From Saprospirales bacterium (GTDB lineage: Bacteria; Bacteroidota; Bacteroidia; Chitinophagales; Saprospiraceae), in contig REEI01000046.1 of assembly GCA_007695145.1 (NCBI GenBank), positions 1 through 55,802 of the forward strand: DNA of 55,802 nucleotides, read 5' to 3'. The stretch's first letter is position 1; every line of letters starts with the position of its first letter. Below the pieces are notes generated by a model, which was given only the letters and a program-made list of their open reading frames with translations, did not search any database and was not told the DNA's origin. Of this stretch, positions 7,620 to 16,759 are shown in pieces. Both the position numbers and the translations under genes were made by a program.

Positions 7620-10046
7620 TCAGAAACTGACCGTCAGACCGGCAAGAAAATTTCTTCCCGCCTGAGGAAAAAATCCCTGATCTATCAGCTTCTGGTCTCC
7701 AAGAAAGTAACTGTAGCTCCAACCATCTGTTTCGTACAATTGATCCGTTAAGTTGCGAATCATAAAATTTAATCGCAGCTCGGGCCAGTTAGATCGGTTG
7801 ATGCGAATATTGAAGTTCATATCGGCATAGTAGTAAGGATCGATAGAGTTGTCCCGATTTCCAGTATTATCAAGGTACTGGCGGGAAACATAACTAGAGA
7901 AGAGATCGGTATCAACATTTACTTCAGTTGCAGAACCTCTGAGAGTGAACAGGTCGAGATTGAATCCACCACTTATGATCTGCTCCGGTGATAGAGCAAT
8001 GGGGGTGCTACTGAAAAACAATCGATCCTGCCCATCAAAGCTCCAGTCCTCTCCGTATTTATCGACAAAAAATTCATAGTCCTTTATGCGGTTTCTCGAA
8101 AATGTGGCATTTGCAAAAACTTCAAGGCTGGAAAAGGGACGATAAGATGCCCCAACCTCAATACCCGCACGAAAGCTGTTGTCCACATTTTCTCTCACTT
8201 GAGCTCCCACATCATTGATTCTACCAGTAATCACCAGCTGGTCACTGTACCCCATGTAATAGAAATTGGTGTTGAGATTCCAATTTTCTCCGCTTGTCCT
8301 CAAGCCCAGTTCTAGATTCGACATTCTCTCAGCCTCCGGTCTGCTTTCAGGTGAAGACTCGGTAAAGTCGCGCCTGTTAGGTTCGCGATGGCTGATACCA
8401 ATTGAACTGTAGATATTGGTTGTTTCATTGACCATCCAGGTCAAACCCGCCTTTGGGTTAAAAAAATTGTAAGTCTGTGTTTGGTCCACGTTCTCTAATC
8501 TACTGTCAAACCCGAGGAATCGATACTCCACATTTCTGTACTGCAAATCAAGCCAGGCCAAAAAATCACCCATTCGGTGCTCCATTTTTCCGAAAAAATT
8601 AAAATCATATTTATCGGCATCATTTTCATAATACCTAAAGTCGTTTTCAATTGAAGGGGCTGTTCTGGCCCAAATTACCTCACCAAAATGATCCCCAATA
8701 TAGTGGTTCCACCCGGCACCAAAAATCAATGCTGTTTCTCCTGATAATTGATAGTTGCTATTGATGATAAGCCCATAAAAATCATTGTCCAGCCAACGCC
8801 TCCTGATGAGGTCAGTCCTGTCTACGGTCTCCCCTCCAATAGATACCGGCTCAATACCATAGCTGCTGTAACGCTGATTTGCCCTGTATTGCTCAAAAAA
8901 ACCAAGACCTCTTGTATAGTGAAGAGTAAGTCCGCTTTCCCAACGGTGGTTGTGTGTGTAGTTATAAAAGAGTTGGAGATGGGTCTGGCGATAATCGTCC
9001 ACCTCATTGGGATGTGGTCTATCCGGACGATCCATTCCGGCCGGATTAAAGGTCCGAGTATCTCTGTCACCCAGCAATTCCGCTGGAACACCATACCACG
9101 CCTGATAAGTAATCTCTTCACCGTGAATGAGATTAACTCTGAGAGAAGACCTATCGCCCACATACCCTGCAGCGAAGAAAACACTTCTTAGATCGGCAGT
9201 AGCCCTGTCGATATATCCATCTGAAAAAATCCTGCTTACACGTCCCTCTGCAAAGAAACCACTCTCAGTCAAGCCGGTACCAAATCTGAGCATGGCTCTT
9301 CGGGTGTTAAATGAGCCATAAGAGCCGTTTAACTCCATAAATGGATCAGCAGTCACGCGATTGGTATTGATATTAATGATGCCTCCAAAAGAATTTCCTC
9401 CCATAGCAGAGGTCCCCACCCCTCTTTGCACCTGTATATCATTTACAGAACTGAGCAAATCAGGCATATTGACCCAGAAAACACCCTGAGACTCTGAATC
9501 ATTTACAGGAATGCCATTCATCTGTACATTAATACGGGTGGGATCGACCCCCCGGATGCGTATACCTGTGTATCCTATTCCCGTTCCTGCATCAGAGGTA
9601 ACAGTAACCGAGGGTGTTTGCTTTAGCAAGTACGGAACATCCTGACCGTAATTCCTCCGGCTGATTTCATCGGCACTTAAGTTGGTAAAGCTCAAGGGGC
9701 CCGCATCTCCTACCCTGGAAGAAAGGACCTGAATTTCGTCCAGTTCTACTCTGGATTTAACCACCAGACTCACTTCAGTATCCCCCTCGATTAGAACCGA
9801 TTTTCGAGCAAAAGAGAACCCATAACTCACAAGAATGACTTCAGCTCCACTCTCGAGATTGAAAAAAGTAAATTGACCGTCATTGGCTGTAGTTGCACTT
9901 AGGTCCCTTTGATTCAAAAGCACCTCGGCCCCTGAAAGCGGATTTCCTTCAGAATCCAAAACTGTCACAGTCAGTTGATTTTGAGCACTTAGGCCCAGGG
10001 AAGAGAAAAAAAATAAATAGATTAGTAACCAATAAAACCTGTTCAT
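7620..10046 (-). CDS. TonB-dependent outer-membrane receptor under TPP riboswitch control, probable thiamine importer
   Basis: Outer-membrane active transporter energised by TonB. The chosen ATG (10046) begins a clear signal peptide, M-N-R-F-Y-W-L-L-I-Y-L-F-F-F followed by a cleavage region ending LSAQ. Next come a carboxypeptidase-regulatory-like domain (about 22-95), the plug (about 120-240, with IRIRGVDPTRINVQMNGIPV and QRGVGTSAMGGNSFGGIINI), and a 22-strand barrel that ends in Phe. The frame is open to 10100, but the extra residues are not signal-like. The leader holds a TPP riboswitch, so the gene should be made when thiamine pyrophosphate is low; thiamine or a precursor is the inferred substrate. 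No pnuT-like inner-membrane transporter or thiamine pyrophosphokinase gene lies beside it. Confidence 0.93.
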   Translation of the reverse strand: MNRFYWLLIYLFFFSSLGLSAQNQLTVTVLDSEGNPLSGAEVLLNQRDLSATTANDGQFTFFNLESGAEVILVSYGFSFARKSVLIEGDTEVSLVVKSRVELDEIQVLSSRVGDAGPLSFTNLSADEISRRNYGQDVPYLLKQTPSVTVTSDAGTGIGYTGIRIRGVDPTRINVQMNGIPVNDSESQGVFWVNMPDLLSSVNDIQVQRGVGTSAMGGNSFGGIININTNRVTADPFMELNGSYGSFNTRRAMLRFGTGLTESGFFAEGRVSRIFSDGYIDRATADLRSVFFAAGYVGDRSSLRVNLIHGEEITYQAWYGVPAELLGDRDTRTFNPAGMDRPDRPHPNEVDDYRQTHLQLFYNYTHNHRWESGLTLHYTRGLGFFEQYRANQRYSSYGIEPVSIGGETVDRTDLIRRRWLDNDFYGLIINSNYQLSGETALIFGAGWNHYIGDHFGEVIWARTAPSIENDFRYYENDADKYDFNFFGKMEHRMGDFLAWLDLQYRNVEYRFLGFDSRLENVDQTQTYNFFNPKAGLTWMVNETTNIYSSIGISHREPNRRDFTESSPESRPEAERMSNLELGLRTSGENWNLNTNFYYMGYSDQLVITGRINDVGAQVRENVDNSFRAGIEVGASYRPFSSLEVFANATFSRNRIKDYEFFVDKYGEDWSFDGQDRLFFSSTPIALSPEQIISGGFNLDLFTLRGSATEVNVDTDLFSSYVSRQYLDNTGNRDNSIDPYYYADMNFNIRINRSNWPELRLNFMIRNLTDQLYETDGWSYSYFLGDQKLIDQGFFPQAGRNFLAGLTVSF

Positions 10047-10107
10047 AATAGTATTTTTTAGAAAAACAGAGTGAACAGGGTGCTGCAAGGTAGACAGCAA
10101 TTACCAG

Positions 10108-10185
10108 TGACCTCCCTTACCGGAATTACCCGGCCAGGTTCAATGGGTATAATCTCAGCCTTTGGAAAACCTCAGGCACCCCGCA
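10108..10185 (-). promoter_or_regulatory. TPP (THI-box) riboswitch
   Basis: Read on the minus strand, the leader contains GCGGGGTGCCTGAGG, then GGCTGAGATTATACCCATTGAACC and TGGCCGGGTAATTCCGGTAAGGGAGG in separate blocks. These match the thi box: the GGGGTGC start, CTGAGA, ACCC, GAACCTG and the closing stem with GGTAAGGGAGG. The last block ends about 60 bases before the receptor ATG. I see no strong terminator stem, so control may be at translation. The motif is close to consensus, and confidence is high without a covariance search. Confidence 0.93.
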
Positions 10186-10237
10186 CTCAATTAACATGTT
10201 AGAAAAAATCCAGACGCTTTTGTCGGATATAGTAATG

Positions 10238-10245
10238 CAAAGATA
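10238..10245 (-). promoter_or_regulatory. -7 box of the riboswitch-receptor transcript
   Basis: The plus-strand CAAAGATA is TATCTTTG on the minus strand, an exact TAnnTTTG box. It lies about 50 bases before the start of the riboswitch, so the leader would be about 190 bases long. Confidence 0.72.
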
Positions 10246-10369
10246 ATAATTTCGATAACGAACATTGATCCAAATGGTTGAAATTATAGCCGGAAAGAAT
10301 AATAATCGGTAGATTTATTGTGGATAATCCAGGGTGTTGAAGTTTTTTAAACAAACACAAAAAAAGGCG

Positions 10370-10377
10370 TATCTTTA
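10370..10377 (+). promoter_or_regulatory. possible -7 box for the isoaspartyl peptidase gene
   Basis: TATCTTTA differs from TAnnTTTG only at the last base and lies 67 bases before the ATG at 10444. Confidence 0.45.
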
Positions 10378-10443
10378 ACTGCAAAATATTACCATCAGAA
10401 TCAACTTAGTTATTTGATATTTTTACCGTCCATAAATCACTCC

Positions 10444-11373
10444 ATGGAAAGAAAATTCGCAATTGCCATTCACGGAGGTGCAGGTTCCATTTTAAAAGAA
10501 ACTTTGGGACCCACCTTAGAAGGAGAATACAAAAACAGTCTGGAGAATTCTTTGGTCGCAGCTTCAAATATATTAAATAAAGGGGGCAAAGCTATTGATG
10601 CCGTTGAATTGGCTGTAGAGATTATGGAGAATGACCCCCTTTTCAATGCAGGTAAAGGATCTGTAATGACCCATGACGGTGAATTCGAACTGGATGCCTC
10701 CATAATGGATGGAAGAAACAGGATGGCAGGAGCAGTATGTGGAATAAGAAACATCCCAAATCCCATTAAAGTCGCCAGGATGGTAATGACCCATTCCGAA
10801 CACGTTTTACTTTCGGGTAAGGGAGCAAGGAGATTTGCTGAAAAAATGGGCTTTGAAAGAGTTGAACCGGACTACTTCTTTACCCTTGAGAGAGCGAAAC
10901 AACTTAAGGCAGCCAGAAAGAGGGACAAAATACTACTGGATCACAGCCACGATGAAAAGCATGGAACAGTTGGGGCGGTTGCACTGGACATGAATGGCGA
11001 TCTTGCAGCCGCTACATCAACCGGTGGTCTTACCAATAAAAAATTTGGAAGAGTTGGAGACAGCCCTCTTTTAGGAGCTGGAACCTGGGCCGAAAACAAA
11101 GTTTGTGCCGTTTCCTGTACCGGACAGGGTGAGGCATTTATACGCTCAGCTACTGCATATGAGCTCGCTGCCAGAATTAAATTTGCTGGACTTAATCTTG
11201 AGAATGCAGCGTATTTGGCAATACATGAAACTATAAATTCTCTGGGACTAAGTGGAGGCCTTATTGCAGTGGACGGTTTTGGAAATATTGCGATGCCATT
11301 TAATACAATAGGAATGTACAGAGCTAGCCTTAAGCAGGGTGAAAAACCTTTCATTGGAATGTTTAAAAACTGA
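10444..11373 (+). CDS. isoaspartyl peptidase / type 2 L-asparaginase (Ntn hydrolase)
   Basis: Hydrolyses isoaspartyl dipeptides and asparagine; the precursor cuts itself to expose a catalytic threonine. From the ATG at 10444 the product is 309 residues. It has the N-terminal IAIHGGAG motif (residues 6-13), the FNAGKGSV segment, and the autoprocessing site HGTVGAVALD with Thr175 as the predicted nucleophile, followed by the glycine-rich TSTGG loop. No signal peptide is present, so the enzyme should be cytoplasmic, unlike some Bacteroidota forms that are exported. The frame also opens at a TTG at 10414. It stands alone between divergent and distant genes. Confidence 0.95.
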   Translation: MERKFAIAIHGGAGSILKETLGPTLEGEYKNSLENSLVAASNILNKGGKAIDAVELAVEIMENDPLFNAGKGSVMTHDGEFELDASIMDGRNRMAGAVCGIRNIPNPIKVARMVMTHSEHVLLSGKGARRFAEKMGFERVEPDYFFTLERAKQLKAARKRDKILLDHSHDEKHGTVGAVALDMNGDLAAATSTGGLTNKKFGRVGDSPLLGAGTWAENKVCAVSCTGQGEAFIRSATAYELAARIKFAGLNLENAAYLAIHETINSLGLSGGLIAVDGFGNIAMPFNTIGMYRASLKQGEKPFIGMFKN

Positions 11374-11785
11374 ACGCCACATTTAGGTAAGTTTACCGAT
11401 CCTAAAGGACTTATCCTAATTCCTTCCCTGGACTGATTTATTTTTAGTTTCTGTTGGCCCTTTAGACAAATGACATCCCTCTTATCGGCATGAAAGACAT
11501 TTTTCTTGACCCCAATTCTTTGAGGACCGATAAAACACTGATTGAGGGAAATAAAGTGTTTGAGCAGTTCGACTCAAACTGCAAGATAAAGAGTGGTCAA
11601 AAATGATCTTTTTTAGCAATATTATTCTACCCAACTGGCACTTCCCGCAGCCCCATTATTTTATCATTACCAAACAGTCTCCTAACACCCACTTTTTTGT
11701 TTGTAAATTGTTATGCGAAACCTTAGTTAATCAAACAGTGGCACACTAATTGAACGATAATTTTACAGCAAGTGATCCGGACTTC
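11374..11785. other. intergenic region, possible 38-codon frame
   Basis: A short frame at 11490-11606 (plus, 38 codons) starts with ATG but has no ribosome binding site and resembles nothing I know. No clear terminator or exact TAnnTTTG box is seen. Confidence 0.4.
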
Positions 11786-13009
11786 ATGGCAAAAAATAGT
11801 TTTAGATCATACAAGATCATCAATGACCCTATTTATGGTTTTATATCCATACCAGATGGGATTTTTCTCAAGCTTTTGGATCATCCCTGGATGCAAAGGT
11901 TGAGAAGAATCAGCCAATTGGGGTGTTCTCATATGGTGTATCCCGGGGCAGTACACAGCAGGTTTCATCATGTGATGGGTGCCTTTTACCTCATGCAAAA
12001 AGCCCTTCAAGTACTTGAGGTGAAAGGAACTAAATTTACAAAAGAAGAAAAGGAGGGAGTTTGCCTGGCCATACTGCTGCACGATCTTGGTCACGGACCA
12101 TATTCTCATGCATTGGAAACCCATTTACTTCCTCACTCACACGAAAAGATCACCCTGGCGATAATCCAGCAATTGAACGAAGAGTTTGACGGTAGACTGG
12201 AATTGGCCGCTAAAATATTTTCAGGTCAATACCACCGGCACTTTCTCAATCAACTAGTGGCAGGTCAATTAGATATGGACCGTATGGACTACTTAAGCCG
12301 GGACAGCTTCTACACCGGTGTAGCAGAGGGCGTCATCAGCTATGATCGCATCACCCATATGCTGAACACAGTAGACGACCAATTAGTCATAGAGGAAAAA
12401 GGGATTTACTCCCTTGAAAAATTTCTGACTGCACGCAAACTCATGTACTGGCAGGTATATTTGCACAAAACCGCATTGTCGGCAGAAAAGATGCTACTCT
12501 CATTGGTCAGCAGGATCAAAAGTTTACTAAGAGAAGGTTATACATTGCCTATTTGCCCGATTCTTAATGATATATTGCTTCTGGAAGATAATGACTCGAT
12601 TAATGACAAGCAATTGAAGCTCTTTAGAGATTTGGACGATGTCAGTATCCTTTTCTCTTTGAAGCAGCTCAGAATGTCTGAAGACTACATTTGTCGTGAA
12701 TTGTCTACCCGTTTTCTGGACAGAAAGCTCCTCAAAGTAAAATTAAGTGATCACCCTTTTGAGGAAGATGACTTTCAGAAACACAAAAGCCATTTATTGG
12801 AGAGGTTTCCAATAAATGAGGCTGAAGCTCAATTTCTCCTACTCACAGGGGAAGAGAGTAATACCGCATACAGAATCCACCGGGATGAAATTATCATTCT
12901 TAAAAAAGATGGTCGTGTGCTGCCATACTCTTCTTTTCCCAATCAGCTTGTAAGTTCGGGTAAGTTGGTAAAATACTACCTTATCGCACCAACATTGATA
13001 AACAATTGA
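11786..13009 (+). CDS. HD-domain phosphohydrolase (dNTPase/SAMHD1-like)
   Basis: Metal-dependent phosphohydrolase of the HD superfamily, closest to the deoxynucleotide triphosphohydrolase/SAMHD1 group. The 407-residue product has the order typical of that group: MQRLRRISQLG, YPGAVHSRFHHVMGA with His57, 61 and 62, the HD doublet His99-Asp100 in LLHDLGHGPYSHALE, and DMDRMDYLSRD with the last metal-binding Asp. Substrate specificity cannot be read from sequence; similar proteins are often annotated only as HD proteins. The start is the ATG at 11786; a TTG at 11750 opens the same frame. It is cytoplasmic. Confidence 0.9.
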   Translation: MAKNSFRSYKIINDPIYGFISIPDGIFLKLLDHPWMQRLRRISQLGCSHMVYPGAVHSRFHHVMGAFYLMQKALQVLEVKGTKFTKEEKEGVCLAILLHDLGHGPYSHALETHLLPHSHEKITLAIIQQLNEEFDGRLELAAKIFSGQYHRHFLNQLVAGQLDMDRMDYLSRDSFYTGVAEGVISYDRITHMLNTVDDQLVIEEKGIYSLEKFLTARKLMYWQVYLHKTALSAEKMLLSLVSRIKSLLREGYTLPICPILNDILLLEDNDSINDKQLKLFRDLDDVSILFSLKQLRMSEDYICRELSTRFLDRKLLKVKLSDHPFEEDDFQKHKSHLLERFPINEAEAQFLLLTGEESNTAYRIHRDEIIILKKDGRVLPYSSFPNQLVSSGKLVKYYLIAPTLINN

Positions 13010-13290
13010 TCAGATTTTGATTGGCTATTTTTTGTACAAGTGATTTACTTTTTCCACATTTGATTATCAAGCCAATACAAGGATGTGGAAACTGGTATTG
13101 AATCCGGATGCGAGTTTTTCTAAAAACCTTTTGACAAAAAATGTAAATTTGTGAATGGTTGAGAGGGGCAGGGCCAAATAGCTGGAAGAAACCTCCAAAT
13201 AAATAAGTGAGAAATTGCAATAGATCAAACGAATTAGATCTTGCGTATTTTCTGCAAACATATCCCTTAGAATTCTAGTAAAAAACATCT

Positions 13291-14490
13291 ATGAAAATAG
13301 GAATAATAAGAGAGACGAAAGTACCCGGTGACTCAAGGTGCCCGATGAGTCCTCACCAGGCAGGTCGCCTGTTAAGGGAAAGGGGCGTTGATATTAGGGT
13401 CGAGAGTTCAGATGTCAGAATTTTCAAGGATGAGGAATTTATTTCGGAGGGAGTACCAGTTGTGGATTCAGTGGAAGAATGCGATATTCTATTGGGAGTA
13501 AAAGAAGTCAAGATTGACTCGCTTATCCCTGACAAGACTTACTTGTTTTTTTCGCATACCATCAAACAGCAGCCCTACAATAGAGATTTACTCAGAAAAA
13601 TTCTTGAGTTAAATATACGGCTAATCGACTATGAGGTGCTGACGGATGAAAATGGAGTAAGGTTGATTGCCTTTGGCAGATTTGCAGGCATTGTTGGAGC
13701 TCACAATGGAATAATGGCATATGGAAGGAGGACCGGGCAATTCGAGCTGCCCAGAATGAAGGACTTGCACGACTACGCTGAAGCAAAAAGCATTTACAAA
13801 AAAACTGATTTTCCACCTATGAGAGTAGTACTCACGGGCAAGGGAAGAGTGGCCAATGGAGCTGCAGAAGTATTAGATGATATGGGCTTTGAAAAGATTT
13901 CTCCACAGGATTATCTGAAAAACAAGTTTAGCCGAGCCGTTTACTGTCAACTTGGACCCTCGGAATATGTGAAACATCGGGAGGGAAAGCCTTATGCACA
14001 GGAGGAATTTTATAGCAGCCCCAGTCTTTATGAGTCAGCTTTTAAACCCTGGACCGAATGCTCCGATGTCTTTATCAACGGGATCTACTGGGACAACAAT
14101 GCGCCGGCTTTTTTCACAAAGGAGGAAATGCGTACCAACAATTTTGCAATTAAAGTGATAGCAGATGTCACTTGCGATATAGCTCCGGTATCTTCGGTGC
14201 CTTCCACCATACGACCGAGTACGATCGAGAATCCGGTTTACGGCTACGATCCCTCTACAGGTAAAGAATTCCCGGCCTATGATCTAAAATACATTGACAT
14301 TATGGCTGTTGATAATCTCCCCAATGAACTCCCTCGCGATGCCTCCAAAGCCTTTGGCCAACAATTCATTGAAAATATCTTACCCGAATTCTTCATGGAG
14401 CAAAGCGATATTCTGGAAAGGGCCACAATAGCTGAGAATCGAAAATTAGGCAAATACTTTCAATACCTCAAGGGCTACGCAGGTCTGTAG
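13291..14490 (+). CDS. saccharopine dehydrogenase (Lys1-like) / alanine dehydrogenase family oxidoreductase
   Basis: NAD(P)-dependent oxidoreductase of the alanine dehydrogenase / transhydrogenase N-domain fold. The 399-residue product starts with MKIGIIRETKVPGDSRCPMS (compare the I-x-x-E-x-x-x-x-E-x-R-V/C-x-L-x-P pattern of the family), has FGRFAGIVGAHNG in the first domain and a Rossmann-type VVLTGKGRVANGAAEVLDDMGF where glycines are spaced G-x-G-x-V-A-x-G. Its overall layout resembles yeast Lys1. Lysine catabolism or synthesis through saccharopine is possible, but the partner Lys9-type gene is not nearby, so the substrate is uncertain. It appears to be a single-gene unit. Confidence 0.8.
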   Translation: MKIGIIRETKVPGDSRCPMSPHQAGRLLRERGVDIRVESSDVRIFKDEEFISEGVPVVDSVEECDILLGVKEVKIDSLIPDKTYLFFSHTIKQQPYNRDLLRKILELNIRLIDYEVLTDENGVRLIAFGRFAGIVGAHNGIMAYGRRTGQFELPRMKDLHDYAEAKSIYKKTDFPPMRVVLTGKGRVANGAAEVLDDMGFEKISPQDYLKNKFSRAVYCQLGPSEYVKHREGKPYAQEEFYSSPSLYESAFKPWTECSDVFINGIYWDNNAPAFFTKEEMRTNNFAIKVIADVTCDIAPVSSVPSTIRPSTIENPVYGYDPSTGKEFPAYDLKYIDIMAVDNLPNELPRDASKAFGQQFIENILPEFFMEQSDILERATIAENRKLGKYFQYLKGYAGL

Positions 14491-15155
14491 TTGAACAGTA
14501 TTGATTTTTTGTACAATCAGAGAAATACTATGCTCCCCGGCTTTGAATAAAGAAGCTCCTAAATGGTTGCTGTGGTGAAGCATAGGACGCCGATTTCCGA
14601 ATCAATATCCTACTTCCGATTGACCTTCAATGATATTTTTCGAATAGAACACTGAAGTTCCTGAAAAAGGCAACTGATTTAAAAGGTGATTTGACGCATA
14701 ACTGCCTGGCATTGCTGTGGTTCTTTCAATAATAAGAAATGAGCAATCACTCGTTCTTCTAAACCAAAATTAGTTTTTCTTATCATTATTTACTGCTCAA
14801 ATTAGCTTTCGTTTATCGGTGATCACCCTCTTAGTGTTCTCGCAAGTGCTCCTCGACTTATTCTTTATAGAAAAAAGAGAAGGTAGCAATAGCTCACTTT
14901 TAAAAACTTGAAATCTTAACTGCCAATAATCACCTATTCAACTCCCACCGCTTCCCTAAATGCTCTTTTTGTGATACAATTGGGCTATGGAAATTGACTC
15001 AAATCCAATGGAACCGGATTAATTATATTTTACCTATAGACTGACTGATCAAATGCTGGTAAATCGCATTATAAACTCAAATACATCCTAGTCCGCTAAA
15101 GGCATGGCATTTCCTGAGAGGTTACAAACTTACAAATGGTGTTCCGGAGGCATTC
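14491..15155. other. 665-base intergenic region between convergent genes
   Basis: No reading frame with a plausible start, no RNA gene and no repeat is recognisable. No strong terminator stem is seen at either end, although the two flanking genes converge. Confidence 0.55.
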
Positions 15156-16121
15156 TCAAGGACGAACACTTTCGCACCATTTAAGTAGATTGGACTCTAC
15201 CCTTTTGAGCACATTCCCGGATGAATCAGGAATAAAACTTTTCCCTGTCATGATCTCAAAAAGTCTGATGTATTTGTCTCTGATTCTACTCACTACCTCT
15301 TCGTTCATTGCGGGCATAGCCTGGCCGTCTTTTCCTTGAAAGCCCTGCGACATCAACCACTCGCGGACGAATTCCTTTGAGAGGTGATTCTGAGGCCTGC
15401 CTGCGCTCAGGCACTTTTCATAATCCTCGGCAATAAAATAGCGAGAACTGTCGGGGGTGTGCACTTCATCAATTAGAGTTAGGGTTCCATTCGCGTCCAA
15501 TCCAAACTCATATTTTGTATCCACAAGGATCAAGCCCCGCTCAGCGGCCATTTTTGTTCCAAATTGATAGAGCATACGAGTAGTCTCCAGTAATTGGTCC
15601 AGTAAATTTTTATCGAGAAGCTTTCGACTGAGAATTTCATTTATCGAAATATCCTCATCGTGTCCTTCATCTGCTTTGGTGGCCGGCGTAATGATTGGAA
15701 CTGGAAAAGGTTCAGACTCACTCATTCCATTGGGCATTAATTCGCCACAGATTTTCCTCGAGCCTCCCTCATATAGCCTCCAGGCGTGACCTGCAAGGTA
15801 TCCGCGAATGACCATTTCGAGCTTGATCGGTTCGCATCTCCTGCCTACAGAAACATTGGGATCGGGAAGAGATTCTAGCCAAACTGGTACGATATCCCTG
15901 CACTTTTCCAGAAAAAAGGCAGCCATTTGATTCAAAACCTGACCTTTAGAGGGAATAGGAGCGGGAAGTATGCAGTCAAAGGCAGAAATTCTGTCGGTAG
16001 CGACAGCAGCTATTTTCTTCTCAAAAAAATAGACATCACGCACTTTGCCCCGGTGAAAACCAGTTTGGTGGGGCAGCTGAAAGTTGGTTTCAGATAGAGC
16101 AGCAAGTTTCTGAGTGGACAC
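15156..16121 (-). CDS. purC: phosphoribosylaminoimidazole-succinocarboxamide synthase
   Basis: Joins CAIR with aspartate using ATP to give SAICAR in purine synthesis. The 321-residue product has GKVRDVYFFEKK (ATP-binding N-terminal strand), TDRISAFDCILPAPIPSKG, the substrate block VIRGYLAGHAWRLY, and LVDTKYEFGL with IDEVHTPDSSRY near the C-terminal domain. This is the longer, yeast ADE1-like form (about 300 residues) rather than the 240-residue form of E. coli. It lies 11 bases downstream of the Nudix-like gene and is probably co-transcribed with it. No other pur gene is present. Confidence 0.96.
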   Translation of the reverse strand: MSTQKLAALSETNFQLPHQTGFHRGKVRDVYFFEKKIAAVATDRISAFDCILPAPIPSKGQVLNQMAAFFLEKCRDIVPVWLESLPDPNVSVGRRCEPIKLEMVIRGYLAGHAWRLYEGGSRKICGELMPNGMSESEPFPVPIITPATKADEGHDEDISINEILSRKLLDKNLLDQLLETTRMLYQFGTKMAAERGLILVDTKYEFGLDANGTLTLIDEVHTPDSSRYFIAEDYEKCLSAGRPQNHLSKEFVREWLMSQGFQGKDGQAMPAMNEEVVSRIRDKYIRLFEIMTGKSFIPDSSGNVLKRVESNLLKWCESVRP

Positions 16122-16132
16122 TAAATCTTAAA

Positions 16133-16576
16133 TCAGATGTTTTCGATGGAATTCTTCTCCGTGAGAATTTCTTTTAATTCCTTCAAGAGGGCGTATTCAT
16201 AGGGAAGCACCTTTTTAAAGGCATCTTTTACCAATACAAAAGCTCCTGAATCTGTAGATGGAATCATACTCTTGAGGCGGGTAGTTACTAGTTTGGCATC
16301 CTCTCTCATCAATGCTTTAATTGAAGGCATATCGTGCCAATCTCCTTCAATTGCAAAAGCGGAAACCCTGGAGCCATCCTTTCCGGTAACAGCCTCCAGC
16401 TCTATTGTTTTTAAACCCGATTTATTGATTGACTCCAGAAAGAAATTGGCATCCTCACCTTTTGGTATGGAAAACAACTCCTGATGTTTGTTGCTCTCAT
16501 CATCCACCATAAATATTTCCAGGCCTTTTTCTCTCACCCGGTAAACAACCAATCTGACTTTATCAAGTACCTTCAT
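16133..16576 (-). CDS. Nudix-like protein without a Nudix box
   Basis: A 147-residue protein I do not recognise fully. Its N-terminal half (LDKVRLVVYRVREKGLEIFM, then a short gap and FSIPKGE) looks like the first strands of a Nudix fold, where a dinucleotide-type substrate enters. The catalytic Nudix box G-x5-E-x7-R-E-U-x-E-E-x-G-U is missing: after the G-E doublet there is only a hydrophobic helix. It is therefore a catalytically altered Nudix relative or a chance resemblance. The gene is 11 bases upstream of purC and on the same strand, which suggests shared expression. No signal peptide is present. Confidence 0.7.
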   Translation of the reverse strand: MKVLDKVRLVVYRVREKGLEIFMVDDESNKHQELFSIPKGEDANFFLESINKSGLKTIELEAVTGKDGSRVSAFAIEGDWHDMPSIKALMREDAKLVTTRLKSMIPSTDSGAFVLVKDAFKKVLPYEYALLKELKEILTEKNSIENI

Positions 16577-16759
16577 GCTTTTACAGTTGAGGTAAATAAC
16601 TTTTTACCGTATTTAAAAAGTGCTCAAAAGCACTCAATGGATTGTCGTCTGAACAATCTGATGTGGCTTAAGTAAGCAATGTTAAGACAAAATAAAGCAA
16701 TGTTTGTTGAATTGGGGGAATTTACAGAAAGAAAAATGGATATCTTTTTACAATATGAA

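Noticed and set aside
10047-10100. Longer N terminus of the TonB-dependent receptor
   Set aside because: It would precede the signal peptide and reach into the riboswitch leader; the ATG at 10046 starts a typical signal peptide.
11490-11606. 38-codon plus-strand frame
   Set aside because: Too short and without a ribosome binding site to support as a gene; noted only in the intergenic entry.
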